Assembly: GCA_016931995.1 (NCBI GenBank) | Contig: JAFGDS010000017.1 | Span: 49,668-113,667, forward strand | From: Pirellulales bacterium | Lineage (GTDB): Bacteria; Planctomycetota; Planctomycetia; Pirellulales; Thermoguttaceae | Direction: 5' to 3' | Length of the DNA stretch: 64,000 nt | Shown: positions 45,581 to 57,117 of the stretch, one piece after another | Layout: each line of letters opens with the position of its first letter | Position numbering within the stretch: the stretch's first letter is position 1 | Notes under the pieces: model-generated | Seen by the model: only the letters and a program-made list of their open reading frames with translations | Database searches by the model: none | What the model was told of the DNA's origin: nothing | Translations under genes and position numbers: made by a program

Positions 45581-47179
45581 ATGATCCAGGCCAATGACGC
45601 TTCGTTTCAGAACCTTCATTCACGTTTGGCGCCCTGGGGACAAGAGCACGTTCTGCGGTGGTGGGACGTTCTGACGCCGTGCGAGCGCGAGCAATTGGCC
45701 CGCGACGTGGAGAACATCGACGTCTCCGACATTGTCGATCTTTTTCGACACAACGCGACGGACGGCGGATGCCCCCGCGATCTCTCCGACGTCACGCCCC
45801 CGTCGTCCGTCTCGCCGCTGCCCGCGTCGTCGTCCGAACGGCGCCGCGAGGAAGAGGCGGTCGCGCGCGGCCGAGACGCCATCCGGGCGGGTCTGGTCGC
45901 CGTCGTGATGGTCGCCGGCGGCCAGGGCTCGCGCCTGGGTCACGACGGGCCCAAGGGCACGTATCCCATCGGCCCGGTCTCCGCCAAGAGCCTGTTCCAA
46001 ATCCACGCGGAAAAGGTCCTCGCCACGAACCGACGCTACGGCGTCGCCATGCCGCTGTACGTCATGACCAACCCGGACAACCACAGGACCATCCGACGCT
46101 TCTTCGCCAAGAACGAGTATTTCGGTCTTGACCCTCGCCGGGTCGTCTTCTTCCAGCAGGGAATGCTGCCCGCCGTGGATCGGCGCGCCGGCAAGCTCCT
46201 GCTGGCCGAGCGGCACCGCGTCGCGATGAGCCCCAACGGTCACGGCGGCGTCCTTCGCGTTCTGGCCAACGGCGGCCATTTGCGGGACCTGGACCGGCAG
46301 GGAATCAGATACCTGTTCTATTTCCAGGTGGACAATCCACTGGTGAAGATCGCGGATCCGGCGTTCCTCGGGCGCCATATCGGCTCCGGCGCGGAGATGT
46401 CGCTCAAGGTCGTTCGCAAACGCGCGCCGGAAGAGAAGCTCGGGTTGGTCGTGGAGTTGGACGGGCGGCCCCAAATTATCGAGTACAGCGATCTGCCGGA
46501 CGATCTTGCCCGTCGGCGGAACGCGGACGGCGGTCTGGAGCTTTGGGCCGGTAGCATCGCGGTCCACGTCTTCGATCTTTCGTTCCTGAAACGGCTTGCG
46601 GCGAACGGGACGGTTCTTCCGTACCATCGCGCCGTCAAGACCGTTCCGTATCTTGGCGAGGATGGCCGACGCGTGTCGCCCGCCGAGCCCAACGCGATGA
46701 AATTCGAGACGTTTCTCTTCGACGCGTTGCCGGAGGCCCACAAGGCCCTCGTTGTCGAGACGCGCCGCGAGGACGAGTTCGAGCCGCTGAAGAACGCCTC
46801 CGGCGAGAATTCGCCGACGACGGTGCGTCAAGCGATGTCGAATCTTTTCGCGAGCTGGCTGGCCCAACGGGGGATCGAGGTCGCGCGGCGGGCGGACGGC
46901 GCGGGCGCCATCCCTCTGGAAATCAGTCCGCTCTTGGCCCTGGACCCGGACGAACTGGTGGTTCGGCTGTCGTGGAGCGGTCCCGTGACCGAGCCGCTCC
47001 TGCTGGACGCCCGATACCCTTACGTGTCCGTCGAGGACGCCGTCCTTGCCGGCGAAAACAATCGGCGCGCGGCGCATTCCGCCCACGGCCGCATGCCCGT
47101 CACGAGCCACGTTGAAAACGACGCCGTCCTGCATCCAGAACCCGCTCTATCCGACCGCTCCAGGGAGCTTTCCACATGA
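45581..47179 (+). CDS. UDP-sugar pyrophosphorylase (UDPGP family, UAP1/AGX-like)
   Basis: 532 residues. The nucleotide-binding loop is AGGQGSRLGHDGPKG (about 109-123), with the family blocks LFQIHAEKVL, YVMTNPDNHRTI, YLFYFQVDNPLVKIADPAFLG, VVRKRAPEEKLG, MKFETFLFDALP and FEPLKN. This is the eukaryote-like UDPGP family, which joins UTP and a hexose- or N-acetylhexosamine-1-phosphate. GlcNAc versus Glc cannot be decided by eye; the GQGSRLG form and MKFETFLFDALP lean to the UAP1 side, the operon context to glucose. It should feed the glycosyltransferases. It overlaps the next gene by four bases. Confidence 0.88.
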   Translation: MIQANDASFQNLHSRLAPWGQEHVLRWWDVLTPCEREQLARDVENIDVSDIVDLFRHNATDGGCPRDLSDVTPPSSVSPLPASSSERRREEEAVARGRDAIRAGLVAVVMVAGGQGSRLGHDGPKGTYPIGPVSAKSLFQIHAEKVLATNRRYGVAMPLYVMTNPDNHRTIRRFFAKNEYFGLDPRRVVFFQQGMLPAVDRRAGKLLLAERHRVAMSPNGHGGVLRVLANGGHLRDLDRQGIRYLFYFQVDNPLVKIADPAFLGRHIGSGAEMSLKVVRKRAPEEKLGLVVELDGRPQIIEYSDLPDDLARRRNADGGLELWAGSIAVHVFDLSFLKRLAANGTVLPYHRAVKTVPYLGEDGRRVSPAEPNAMKFETFLFDALPEAHKALVVETRREDEFEPLKNASGENSPTTVRQAMSNLFASWLAQRGIEVARRADGAGAIPLEISPLLALDPDELVVRLSWSGPVTEPLLLDARYPYVSVEDAVLAGENNRRAAHSAHGRMPVTSHVENDAVLHPEPALSDRSRELST

Positions 47180-48771
47180 CCAAGGGCTACCTTTTGCTCA
47201 TTCTCCACGCGCATCTGCCCTACGTGCGGCACCCGGAATACGATCGTTTCCTGGAGGAGCGATGGTTCTACGAGGCGGTCACGGAGACGTACATCCCGTT
47301 GATCAAGTTTTTCGACCGTCTGCGCGCCGAGAGCGTTCCGTTCAAGATCACCGTGTCGATCTCTCCGACCTTGGCGAACATGCTGGAGGATCCGCTGCTC
47401 CGCCAGCGCTGCGGCCGGCATTTGGAAATGATGGTCCAGCTGGCCACGAAGGAATGCGAGCGGACGCGGCATTGGCACGACGTCCATTTTCTCGCCCAGA
47501 TGTACAAGCGGCTGTTCGAGGAGGCGCGCGACACGTATTTCGACCGATGCGGCACGCGGCTGGTCACCGCGTTTCGCGAATTCGCCGAGTCGGGCAACGT
47601 CGAGCTGATCACGTGCGCCGGCACGCACGGATTCCTTCCGCTGCTCAGCTCCGAACCCCAGTCGGTCCGCGCGCAAGTGCTCACCGGCGTTCAGGAGCAC
47701 GAGCGGATCTTCGGCTTCGCTCCCAAGGGGATGTGGGTTCCGGAATGCGCGTTTTACCCCGGATTGGACGACGTGCTCGCCGAGGCGGGAATCCGTTATT
47801 GCGTGGTCGATAGCCACGGCATCGACCACGCCGACCCCAGGCCGCTCTTCGGAGTCAACGCTCCGGTGTACGCGCCGTCGGGCGTCGCGGCGTTCGGGCG
47901 ACATCCCACGACGTCGCGGCTCGTGTGGAGCCGATCGGTGGGCTACCCGGCGGATCCCGTCTACCGCGAGTATTATCGCGACATCGGCTTCGAGTTGGAC
48001 GATTGGCATCTCGATCCGTTTCGTTACGCCAGCGGGGTCCGCGCGCCGACCGGGATCAAATACCACCGCATAACCGGTCGGACAAACGACAAGCATCTGT
48101 ACAACCCCGATTGGGCCGCCGGCGCCGCCCACCGCCACGCCCAGGACTTCGCCAATCGCTGTCGCGACCAGGCGGCGCGTTGCGGCGCCCACATGCCGAT
48201 GCCGTGCGTCATCGTCTCGCCCTACGACGCGGAGCTGTTCGGCCATTGGTGGTTCGAGGGACCGCAGTGGCTCTATCACGTTTTGCGCGAGGTCTCCGCC
48301 GGCGGAGACCTGGCCCTCGGCACGCCGGGCGAATACCTGGCGATGCACCCCATCCAACACAAATCGATGCCCGCCGCGAGCAGTTGGGGGCACAAGGGAT
48401 ATCACGAGCAGTGGGTGAACCCGTCGAACGAGGGCATCTGGCGCCGGCTGCACGAGGCCGCCGCCCGCATGACGCATACCGTGCAGAACTTGCCGGAGTT
48501 CCCGGATGGCGATCTGAAGGATCGGATCCTACGTCAAGCGGGCCGGGAGCTCATGCTTGCCCAAAGCTCCGATTGGCCCTTCATGATCACCAACGGCGAC
48601 ACGCAGCAGTACGCCTGGCGCCGTCTCGGAGACCACCTCAACCGCTTTCACGATCTGCTCGACGGTCTGGCGCGTCAGCAAATTGACGCGAAACGGCTCG
48701 AGGCGATCGAGACCATGGACGCGGTCTTCCCAAAACTCGATTACCAACTTTTTGCCTCAACCAGGTGCTAA
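47176..48771 (+). CDS. GH57 1,4-alpha-glucan branching enzyme
   Basis: 531 residues, start coupled to the previous stop (ATGA overlap). GH57 motifs: HAHLPYVRHPE at 11-21, nucleophile Glu190 in GMWVPECAFYPG and acid Asp351 in SPYDAELFGHWWFEG. A C-terminal helical domain (DUF1957-type) ends the protein, as in GH57 branching enzymes of Thermus/Thermococcus type. The enzyme cuts alpha-1,4 chains and rejoins them as alpha-1,6 branches. It replaces the more common GH13 GlgB in this cluster. Confidence 0.92.
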   Translation: MTKGYLLLILHAHLPYVRHPEYDRFLEERWFYEAVTETYIPLIKFFDRLRAESVPFKITVSISPTLANMLEDPLLRQRCGRHLEMMVQLATKECERTRHWHDVHFLAQMYKRLFEEARDTYFDRCGTRLVTAFREFAESGNVELITCAGTHGFLPLLSSEPQSVRAQVLTGVQEHERIFGFAPKGMWVPECAFYPGLDDVLAEAGIRYCVVDSHGIDHADPRPLFGVNAPVYAPSGVAAFGRHPTTSRLVWSRSVGYPADPVYREYYRDIGFELDDWHLDPFRYASGVRAPTGIKYHRITGRTNDKHLYNPDWAAGAAHRHAQDFANRCRDQAARCGAHMPMPCVIVSPYDAELFGHWWFEGPQWLYHVLREVSAGGDLALGTPGEYLAMHPIQHKSMPAASSWGHKGYHEQWVNPSNEGIWRRLHEAAARMTHTVQNLPEFPDGDLKDRILRQAGRELMLAQSSDWPFMITNGDTQQYAWRRLGDHLNRFHDLLDGLARQQIDAKRLEAIETMDAVFPKLDYQLFASTRC

Positions 48772-48772
48772 T

Positions 48773-50269
48773 ATGTCACAAACGCAATACGCTCAAAGCG
48801 AGGTTCGCATGAACTGGCAACCCATTCCGGAAATGGTCGATGGTCTGCCGAATATCAGCGGCGCCGAAGCCCAGGTCGGGGAAATCACCCGCGCGGACAA
48901 TCCGGTCTTCCTGAACGAGACCAATCTGCAGCTAGATCGCCTGCAGGCCGTGTTCGCGATTGCGATGCACATGCACCAACCGCTCATTCCGGCCGGCGGA
49001 AGCGATCTCCGCACCGCCGACATGATCAGCAACCTCGACTGGATGATGCGCAACCCGGGAGCGGGAGACAGCCACAACGCGCCCGTCTTCGCCGAATGCT
49101 ACGCCAGGATGGGCGACATCGTGCCGGAATTGGTCCACCAGGGCCGCAACCCCCGCGTCATGCTGGACTACTCCGGGCAGCTTCTCCACGGGCTGCGAAA
49201 AATGGGACGCGGCGACGTGCTCGATCGTCTGCGAGGGATCACCTGCGATCATCACCTGCGCCGGTACGTCGAGTGGTTGGGGACGATGTGGGGGCACGCC
49301 GTGGCTCCGTCCACGCCCGTGCCCGACTTCATGCTTCAAATGCGGGCGTGGCAACATCAGTTCGCCGCGACGTTCGGCTGGGAGGCGCTGGCGCGCGTGC
49401 GGGGCTTCTCGCCGCCGGAAATGCACCTTCCCAATCACCCCGACACCGCGCACGAATACGTCAAGGCCCTGCGCGAATGCGGCTACCGCTGGCTCCTCGT
49501 GCAGGAACACACCGTGGAGTGCCTCGACGGGCATGAGCTTCGGGAGAAGCACCTGCCCCATCGCCTCGTGGCCAGAAACTCCCGCGGCGAGGAAGCGTCG
49601 ATCGTCGCCATCATCAAAACCCAGGGGTCCGACACGAAACTGATCGGCCAGATGCAGCCGTTCCACGAGGCCCGCACCTTGAAGCGCCGCGACATCGGCG
49701 GGATCTCCGTTCCCCCCATCGTCACCCAGATCGGCGACGGCGAAAACGGCGGCGTGATGATGAACGAGTTCCCGGCGGCCTACCGCCAGGCGGTCGGACA
49801 ATTCGACACCGAGGGCGTCGTCAACGTGAACGGCACCGAGTATCTGGAAATGCTCGAACAGGCGGGCGTCGCGCCCGACATGATGACGCCGATACGCCCC
49901 GTCCATCAGGGCCGCGTGTTCGACCGCATCGACCAGTGGCGCCCCGGCGCCGCCGACGAGGCCATCGCCCAAATCAAACACGAACAGTCCGACTTCTCCA
50001 TGGAAGGCGGCTCCTGGACGAACAACATCAGTTGGATCCAAAACTACGAAAACGTCCTGACGCCGATGAACAAGCTCAGCGCGCAGTTCCATCAAGTGAT
50101 GGACAACCGCGACGTCGACAAGAACAGCCGCGCGTACCGCAACGCCTTGTTCCATTTATTGTCGGCCGAGACGAGCTGCTTCCGCTATTGGGGACAAGGC
50201 ATGTGGACCGATTACGGCCAAGAGATATGCCGCCGAGGCTCCGATATCCTCGCCTACGACCAGGCGTAA
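48773..50269 (+). CDS. GH57-family alpha-glucan-acting enzyme (amylase/glucanotransferase-like)
   Basis: 498 residues from the ATG at 48773, one base after the previous stop and with AGGTG upstream. GH57 marks: MHMHQPLIPAGG (about 65-76), MLDYSGQLLHGL (about 130-141), Glu216 in FSPPEMHLPN as nucleophile candidate, and Asp322 in QIGDGENGGVMMNEFP as acid candidate. The N-terminal 50 residues look disordered. Substrate specificity (amylase, 4-alpha-glucanotransferase or other) cannot be read. Its place in the operon points to trimming or remodelling of the same alpha-glucan. Confidence 0.85.
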   Translation: MSQTQYAQSEVRMNWQPIPEMVDGLPNISGAEAQVGEITRADNPVFLNETNLQLDRLQAVFAIAMHMHQPLIPAGGSDLRTADMISNLDWMMRNPGAGDSHNAPVFAECYARMGDIVPELVHQGRNPRVMLDYSGQLLHGLRKMGRGDVLDRLRGITCDHHLRRYVEWLGTMWGHAVAPSTPVPDFMLQMRAWQHQFAATFGWEALARVRGFSPPEMHLPNHPDTAHEYVKALRECGYRWLLVQEHTVECLDGHELREKHLPHRLVARNSRGEEASIVAIIKTQGSDTKLIGQMQPFHEARTLKRRDIGGISVPPIVTQIGDGENGGVMMNEFPAAYRQAVGQFDTEGVVNVNGTEYLEMLEQAGVAPDMMTPIRPVHQGRVFDRIDQWRPGAADEAIAQIKHEQSDFSMEGGSWTNNISWIQNYENVLTPMNKLSAQFHQVMDNRDVDKNSRAYRNALFHLLSAETSCFRYWGQGMWTDYGQEICRRGSDILAYDQA

Positions 50270-50368
50270 GCGGACGCGACCTCGCGATGGAGTAGTCCCT
50301 TCAACGCGTGGGGAAGGATCGGGAAGAACGGATCGGGAAGCGCCCTATCATAAAGGAAGGATACGGCC

Positions 50369-52474
<2,106 letters not shown>

Positions 52475-52721
52475 GCGCGCCGGGACGCGCCCGCGGAAAT
52501 CGCGTGGACGTGCACGCGAAGGGTGGCTCCGCACCCCCGTAACCTACGGTCGATCGCGCTGGAGGTGAGCGGGTGTTTGCTTCTCGGCCCGCGGCCCCCT
52601 TTTCGCCTCGACGCCGTTTGCCAGCGCCGCGACCCCACGCGATAATGAAACCACAACGTCGCGCGGACCGCCGCGCGGCCGAAGAACCTCCTCCGCCTCA
52701 TCCTCGACGAGAACCATCGCC

Positions 52722-53426
52722 ATGCAACGCCGTCTTCACCCGTTCGTACTGCTTTGTTCGGCCGCGCTCATGCACGGCATGGCGACGACGCCGTCGGCCC
52801 GGGCGGAGAATCTCATTTTCAACGGTGGCGCTGAAGACGGCAAAATTGGTTGGGGAGCAACGTATTACCGACCGACGGATCGGCTCATCGATTACGACCG
52901 CTTCGAGATCCACGCGTCCGACGGCCACTGGTCCTGGGGCATCTGGGACGACACCGGTTGGGGCGAGCGCACGTGGCTCGTGCAGGCCGGAACCTACCGC
53001 CCCCTGGTTAACACCGCCGATTCGTTTCTCGTCTCTTTCGACGCCGGCAAGGAATACGGTACCCCGTTTTTCAACCTGGGTATTTCGCCAAGCCCGGACG
53101 AGCTGGGCTGGTTCGCCTATCAGGCTCTGCCTGCCCCGGCCGTTGGCATGGCGCAGTTTTCGTTCCGTCTCGGACCCGAAACCGACCCCTTGGCCGACGT
53201 CCACTTCCCCGCGAGCATCGCGTCGGGCTACCTTTGCCTCGGCTTCTCGCCGACGTCGGACGCCGCGTCGGAAGGGGGCCGGCTCTACGTCGACCGCGTC
53301 CGCGTGACGCGCGTCCCGGAGCCCGTCTGCACCGTCCTGGCCCTCGCCCTCGCGCTCACGTTGCTCGCGCGCCGCGGAACGCTATCCGCCCTGCTCACTG
53401 CCCCGCGCCGCTGGACAACGTTCTAA
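52722..53426 (+). CDS. PEP-CTERM secreted protein of unknown function
   Basis: 234 residues. Signal peptide (LHPFVLLCSAALMHGM ... PSARA), then a beta-rich domain starting ENLIFNGGAEDGKIGWG, as in proteins with a CBM-like jelly roll. The sorting tail is VPEPVCTVLALALALTLLARR, but about 16 further residues (GTLSALLTAPRRWTTF) follow, which is unusual because PEP-CTERM signals normally end within a few residues of the basic cluster. The TAA stop (53424-53426) lies at the very edge of a repeat element, so the native end may have been changed by its insertion. Confidence 0.82.
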   Translation: MQRRLHPFVLLCSAALMHGMATTPSARAENLIFNGGAEDGKIGWGATYYRPTDRLIDYDRFEIHASDGHWSWGIWDDTGWGERTWLVQAGTYRPLVNTADSFLVSFDAGKEYGTPFFNLGISPSPDELGWFAYQALPAPAVGMAQFSFRLGPETDPLADVHFPASIASGYLCLGFSPTSDAASEGGRLYVDRVRVTRVPEPVCTVLALALALTLLARRGTLSALLTAPRRWTTF

Positions 53427-53560
53427 GAGCCCATCCCAAAACGCGTGCCTGGACCACGCGTCATCCTGAGCGAAGCGAAGGACCTCGTTAGCGTCAAAGT
53501 AGTTCAGATGCTTCGCTTCGCTCAGCATGACGACGCTGTCCGGGTTATGGGATAGGCTCT
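53426..53560. repeat. MITE-like element: AGAGCCCATCCCAAAAC termini around a family B inverted repeat
   Basis: Terminal arms at 53426-53442 and 53544-53560 match inverted at 14 of 17 positions. Inside, a family B pair (53462-53482, GTCATCCTGAGCGAAGCGA; partner about 53513-53533) forms a second stem. The unit lies between convergent genes and could act as a terminator. Confidence 0.85.
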
Positions 53561-53678
53561 AAGTCGGGGCCTGGGCGTCAACTCCTCCGCAAGGCGTTCG
53601 CGGAGATCTCCACGCGCGGGCCCATGGGCGCGTCCGACGGCTCTCGGGGCGCTGCCTGCCCTCGGCTCGACCGATCCC

Positions 53679-54842
53679 CTAAGGCGCCCACTCGGGGTCG
53701 GGAGAGGACCAAACCTCGGGCGTCGTGCCCTGCTGCAATCGCGCGACCTCGGCGCACGCGGCGGCCACGGCGTCCGCGTCGCCCAGGGCCGCCAGCTCCA
53801 TCCCGAAGGACCGCAACTGGCCCGGCTCCAACGAGACGACGCGGCCTTGAGACTTCTCGAACGACTTCGTGTTCGGGAAGTTCGTCGCCGGCTCCAGGCC
53901 GGTGACGTAGCCGTCGGCCACGGCCAGTGGGTTCTTCCACTGCGTGAAGCACGGCAGCTCGTGCACGTTGAACCGCACCGCCGCGCCCTGGCTCGCCGCC
54001 GCGTTGTGCAAAACGGCCAACGAACGGCCATTGACGTCGCCGATCGGACGGCAGTAGAAGCACGCCTCTTTCATGCCCGGCGTCTGCGGACGATACACGT
54101 TCCACGCCGGCAGATCCTCGGCCGCGACGGCGTCGCGCGGGGCCACCTTCGCCACCGGTAGGGTCAGCCTCGCCTCTGGCTCCATAAGCGGCGGGCCGAA
54201 GTTGATGTGATAAAGCAGCTCGAACTCGCCCGGCTCGGCCGAAAGATTCACCACCGTATCGACCATCGTCACGCCCGGCCGGCCAATCTCCGTGACGTAC
54301 GACGTCACCAGCCGTAGCTTGCCGTGGAACATGCGGGCTTCGTCCACCTCGCCGGTCACCGAGATCCGGCCGGCCTCGCCGTCGATCGACACGGCCACCT
54401 TGTGCGCGGGCAGATTGGCAATCCGCCCGTGCAGCGGATAGCGCAGCGCTCCGTCCGGCGCGAATTCCGGCGCCCCGTTGCTCTCTAGCCCGCAACGCGC
54501 GAGGAGTTCGTCGAACCCATCGAGCCACCCCAGCCCGTTGGGCGTCATCAAGCGCACGAAACCCGGATGGACCGGCCCGCGGACGGGCGATTTCCAGCCC
54601 AGCGGCAGCTCGCCCAGCGCCGCCCGCCAAAGGCCCATCCCGCGGGTCGGAATCACGGAGAACCGGAAGGCGCCGTTGTCCACCTCGATGAGATCCACTC
54701 CGTCGCACGGCCCGCCGCGCAGCCGCCGCTTCGACACGCGATAGCCCCTGGCCGCGCCCGGCGCGTCGTCGGGGGTCAACTCGAGCGTTTCGACGTACAC
54801 ATTGCGATTGACGTCCGTAAGGGTCCAGGTGGTCGCGGACAT
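53679..54842 (-). CDS. DUF4432 / aldose 1-epimerase-like protein
   Basis: 387 residues from the ATG at 54842 (GGAGACC upstream). Galactose-mutarotase-like beta supersandwich: FSVIPTRGMGLWRAALGELPLGWKSP (from about 61), LARCGLESNGAPEF, YPLHGRIANLPAH with the catalytic-type His, and LLYHINFGPPLMEPEARL. Matches the DUF4432 branch of aldose-1-epimerase-like proteins, which are cytoplasmic and of poorly known substrate. Probably converts or binds a sugar anomer. It faces a stack of nested repeats upstream, which may separate it from neighbours. Confidence 0.85.
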   Translation of the reverse strand: MSATTWTLTDVNRNVYVETLELTPDDAPGAARGYRVSKRRLRGGPCDGVDLIEVDNGAFRFSVIPTRGMGLWRAALGELPLGWKSPVRGPVHPGFVRLMTPNGLGWLDGFDELLARCGLESNGAPEFAPDGALRYPLHGRIANLPAHKVAVSIDGEAGRISVTGEVDEARMFHGKLRLVTSYVTEIGRPGVTMVDTVVNLSAEPGEFELLYHINFGPPLMEPEARLTLPVAKVAPRDAVAAEDLPAWNVYRPQTPGMKEACFYCRPIGDVNGRSLAVLHNAAASQGAAVRFNVHELPCFTQWKNPLAVADGYVTGLEPATNFPNTKSFEKSQGRVVSLEPGQLRSFGMELAALGDADAVAAACAEVARLQQGTTPEVWSSPDPEWAP

Positions 54843-54885
54843 GATAAGGTCTCCGAATTGGCCATGGGTGTCGCGATAAGGAAAT

Positions 54886-55240
54886 CACCACGGAGACACG
54901 GAGATGACGATAGGCGAGACGCTGGAATACGCAGTCCAAGGTGCCGTTTCAGAGCTTGAGTCAATTTGACCGTCATCCTGAGCGAAGCGAAGGATCTCGT
55001 CAACTCCTAGTGTAATGCGTCATGCAGAGGAGACATTGTCCAGCGTGTGCCACTGGCTCTGCCAGTGCTGAATCGCCCGTGTTTCCGAGCACTGGCGGAG
55101 CCAGTGGCACTCAAAACGGGCCTTCAACACGATCCCTCCCTTCCGACGCACTTCACCAGCGAGTTGAATTGCTTCGCTTCGCTCGGCATGACGGCATCCG
55201 CTGCATTTCGCTCCTCCGTGTTCTCCGTGCCTCCGTGGTG
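54886..55240. repeat. Three nested inverted repeat families (C, B, A)
   Basis: Outer arms CACCACGGAGACACGGAG (54886-54903) and its inverted match ending CCTCCGTGGTG (55214-55240). Middle arms, family B (54972-54998 and 55169-55192). Inner arms, family A (55047-55069 and 55088-55110, 22 of 23 bp inverted). The whole sits between the DUF4432 gene start and the phosphatase stop and holds no gene. Confidence 0.9.
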
Positions 55241-55287
55241 AATCCCTCATGGTGTTGAAACGTCGACGAAGGACCCGTGTTATCGCA

Positions 55288-55977
55288 TCATAACTCCGTC
55301 GGTTCCCGTTCCCCCGTTTCCTCCCGCGGCCGCCCCTGCTTGTCGGCCTGCCAAATTTGGCCGGTGCGGACGTCCATTAGGGTAAGCCAGCCGTCGCCGT
55401 AGATCCAGGTGTCGATGCACTTGAGGTAGCCCAGGTCGAGCACGTCGCCGGTGTGCTGCGCCGTGTGGCCCACAATGGCCGTCTTGCCGGACGAGTGCGC
55501 CCCGGGCAACCGGTAGCGGAGCGAATCCCAGCGGAGCACCTCGCCCGGCTGCTCGGCCAAGGGCAGCTCGGCGATGTAGCTGGCGTGGACGAAAAAATGC
55601 GTGTCGATCTCGTAGTACGCCAGGCAGTTGCGGAGGAAATCCAGATGCTCGGCGGGAAATTCTTCCGGCGACCCGCAATCGTACGACGCCAGCGTCGCCT
55701 CGCCGCCAAATCGCAGCCACTCGCCAAAGATCGCCTTGCTGCCGGTCGAGAGCGTCAGCACCATCTCGTCGTGGTTGCCCAGGATGGGCGCCACCCGGCA
55801 CCGCCCGCCCAGTTCGATCATCCGTTGGATGACGCCCCGGCTGTCCGGTCCCCGGTCCACGAAGTCGCCCAGCGCCACGAGCACGTCCTCGGCCCGCACG
55901 TCGGCAGCCGCCACCACCGCGTCCAGCGCGGCCGTGTAGCCGTGTACGTCGCCCAGGGCCAGGATTCGGGGGGGCAT
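55288..55977 (-). CDS. PPP-type metallophosphatase (serine/threonine phosphatase-like)
   Basis: 229 residues. Calcineurin-like motifs in order: GDVHGY at 8-13, LGDFVDRGPDS at about 36-46, ILGNHDEMV at about 65-73, a histidine in FFVHASY and the C-terminal VGHTAQHTG. The short length and GDVHG...GDxxDRG...GNHD spacing fit bacterial PrpA/PrpB or ApaH-like phosphatases acting on phosphoproteins or dinucleotides. Cytoplasmic, no signal peptide. The start lacks a strong Shine-Dalgarno. The gap to the next gene (286 bp) shows nothing clear. Confidence 0.88.
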   Translation of the reverse strand: MPPRILALGDVHGYTAALDAVVAAADVRAEDVLVALGDFVDRGPDSRGVIQRMIELGGRCRVAPILGNHDEMVLTLSTGSKAIFGEWLRFGGEATLASYDCGSPEEFPAEHLDFLRNCLAYYEIDTHFFVHASYIAELPLAEQPGEVLRWDSLRYRLPGAHSSGKTAIVGHTAQHTGDVLDLGYLKCIDTWIYGDGWLTLMDVRTGQIWQADKQGRPREETGEREPTEL

Positions 55978-56263
55978 GGGAAGACTTGGGGTGGAATTAT
56001 TGCAATCCCCTCAGGATACGCAACTTACCGACGGAGACAAGCCCACGCCCCATCAATCGGCTCGCGCGACCGCTCATTTTTCGAAACCGCTGTCAGGATT
56101 GCCAGTTGTCCGGCGATTTTTGGTTGGGAGTTGTATAGGGCGGCAGTTCCCGGTCCTCGAACGAACGGCGAAAGTCGCCCCCCGACGCGTGGCCGCGTAA
56201 GCCATGAGAACAGACGCCGGAAGCACGAGCGGTTGATCCCCGACATTAGAGGGAGGACGAGCC

Positions 56264-57106
56264 ATGTGTGTGTGTCGAAGGCTGCTATTGCCGGTGGCAT
56301 TTCTGGCGATTGTGGCGGCGGCCACGGCCAACGCCTGGGCCGTCCTGGTCACGTACGAGATCCAGTACGACCCGGATACGGACGAAACCATCGTCTTCAA
56401 TCTGGCCGAAAGCCAGTCCGCCCTGCTTTTGTTCCCCACCGTGGGCGCGAACCAATACCAGCAATACTGGCTCGATCCTGGCCAGACGTTCCGCATCAAG
56501 GGCGGCACGGTGACCTCGTCTCCCCCTAGCTCGGCCTACCACTACTACCACTTCAACATGCCAGAGTCCAAGTTCCATTGCGACTGGCTCGCCGATGGAG
56601 GAGACGTGCAAATTGCCGTGTCGGACACCGACAACTGGAAAGACATGGAAGTCTGCAATGTTTACCCCAACGGCTGCTATAATGTCCGATGGCTGCAGGA
56701 CGCCGCCAAGACGTCCCAGGAGGCGTTCCGCATCCATCCCACGACCGCTCCGGTGCACTACGATCCCGATCCCCTGATGGGCATGTTCGACGTGACCGGC
56801 CCGGAGGACGATGACTACGGATACCTCACGTTGTTCCTCGGCTCGTCGGTCACCGAGGTGACCTATCCCTGGGTGATCTCTTACCCCGACTACTACGCCC
56901 TCGACCAAAGCATTGCCGGATTGATCTCCGGCCGGCTGCGGATCAGCACCGACACGGATGACTTCCTGTCGGTGTTCACCCCGAACCTGGCCACCGGGTG
57001 CAACCAGATCCCGGAGCCGTGCGGCCTGCTCATCTGGCTGTCGCTGGCCGCGCTATCGGGTCTCGCCCTGGGCCGGGCGCGTGCGGCCGGAAGGCGTGTC
57101 AAGTAG
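56264..57106 (+). CDS. PEP-CTERM secreted protein of unknown function
   Basis: 280 residues from the ATG at 56264 with GAGGGAGGA upstream. Signal peptide (LLLPVAFLAIVAAATANAWA). The mature part is beta-rich and acidic, with several cysteines and tyrosines (NQYQQYWLDPGQTFRIKGG, VCNVYPNGCYNVRWL). The tail IPEPCGLLIWLSLAAL ... GRARAAGRR is a good sorting signal for the exosortase. I recognise no domain. It is convergent with putA, with 11 bp between stops. Confidence 0.85.
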   Translation: MCVCRRLLLPVAFLAIVAAATANAWAVLVTYEIQYDPDTDETIVFNLAESQSALLLFPTVGANQYQQYWLDPGQTFRIKGGTVTSSPPSSAYHYYHFNMPESKFHCDWLADGGDVQIAVSDTDNWKDMEVCNVYPNGCYNVRWLQDAAKTSQEAFRIHPTTAPVHYDPDPLMGMFDVTGPEDDDYGYLTLFLGSSVTEVTYPWVISYPDYYALDQSIAGLISGRLRISTDTDDFLSVFTPNLATGCNQIPEPCGLLIWLSLAALSGLALGRARAAGRRVK

Positions 57107-57117
57107 GGGAGTCCCGC

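Noticed and set aside
52722..53426. Frameshifted end of the PEP-CTERM protein instead of a real tail
   Set aside because: The signal VPEP, helix and Arg pair are all in the same frame; the extra residues are simply in-frame up to a stop at the repeat edge, so no frameshift needs to be assumed.
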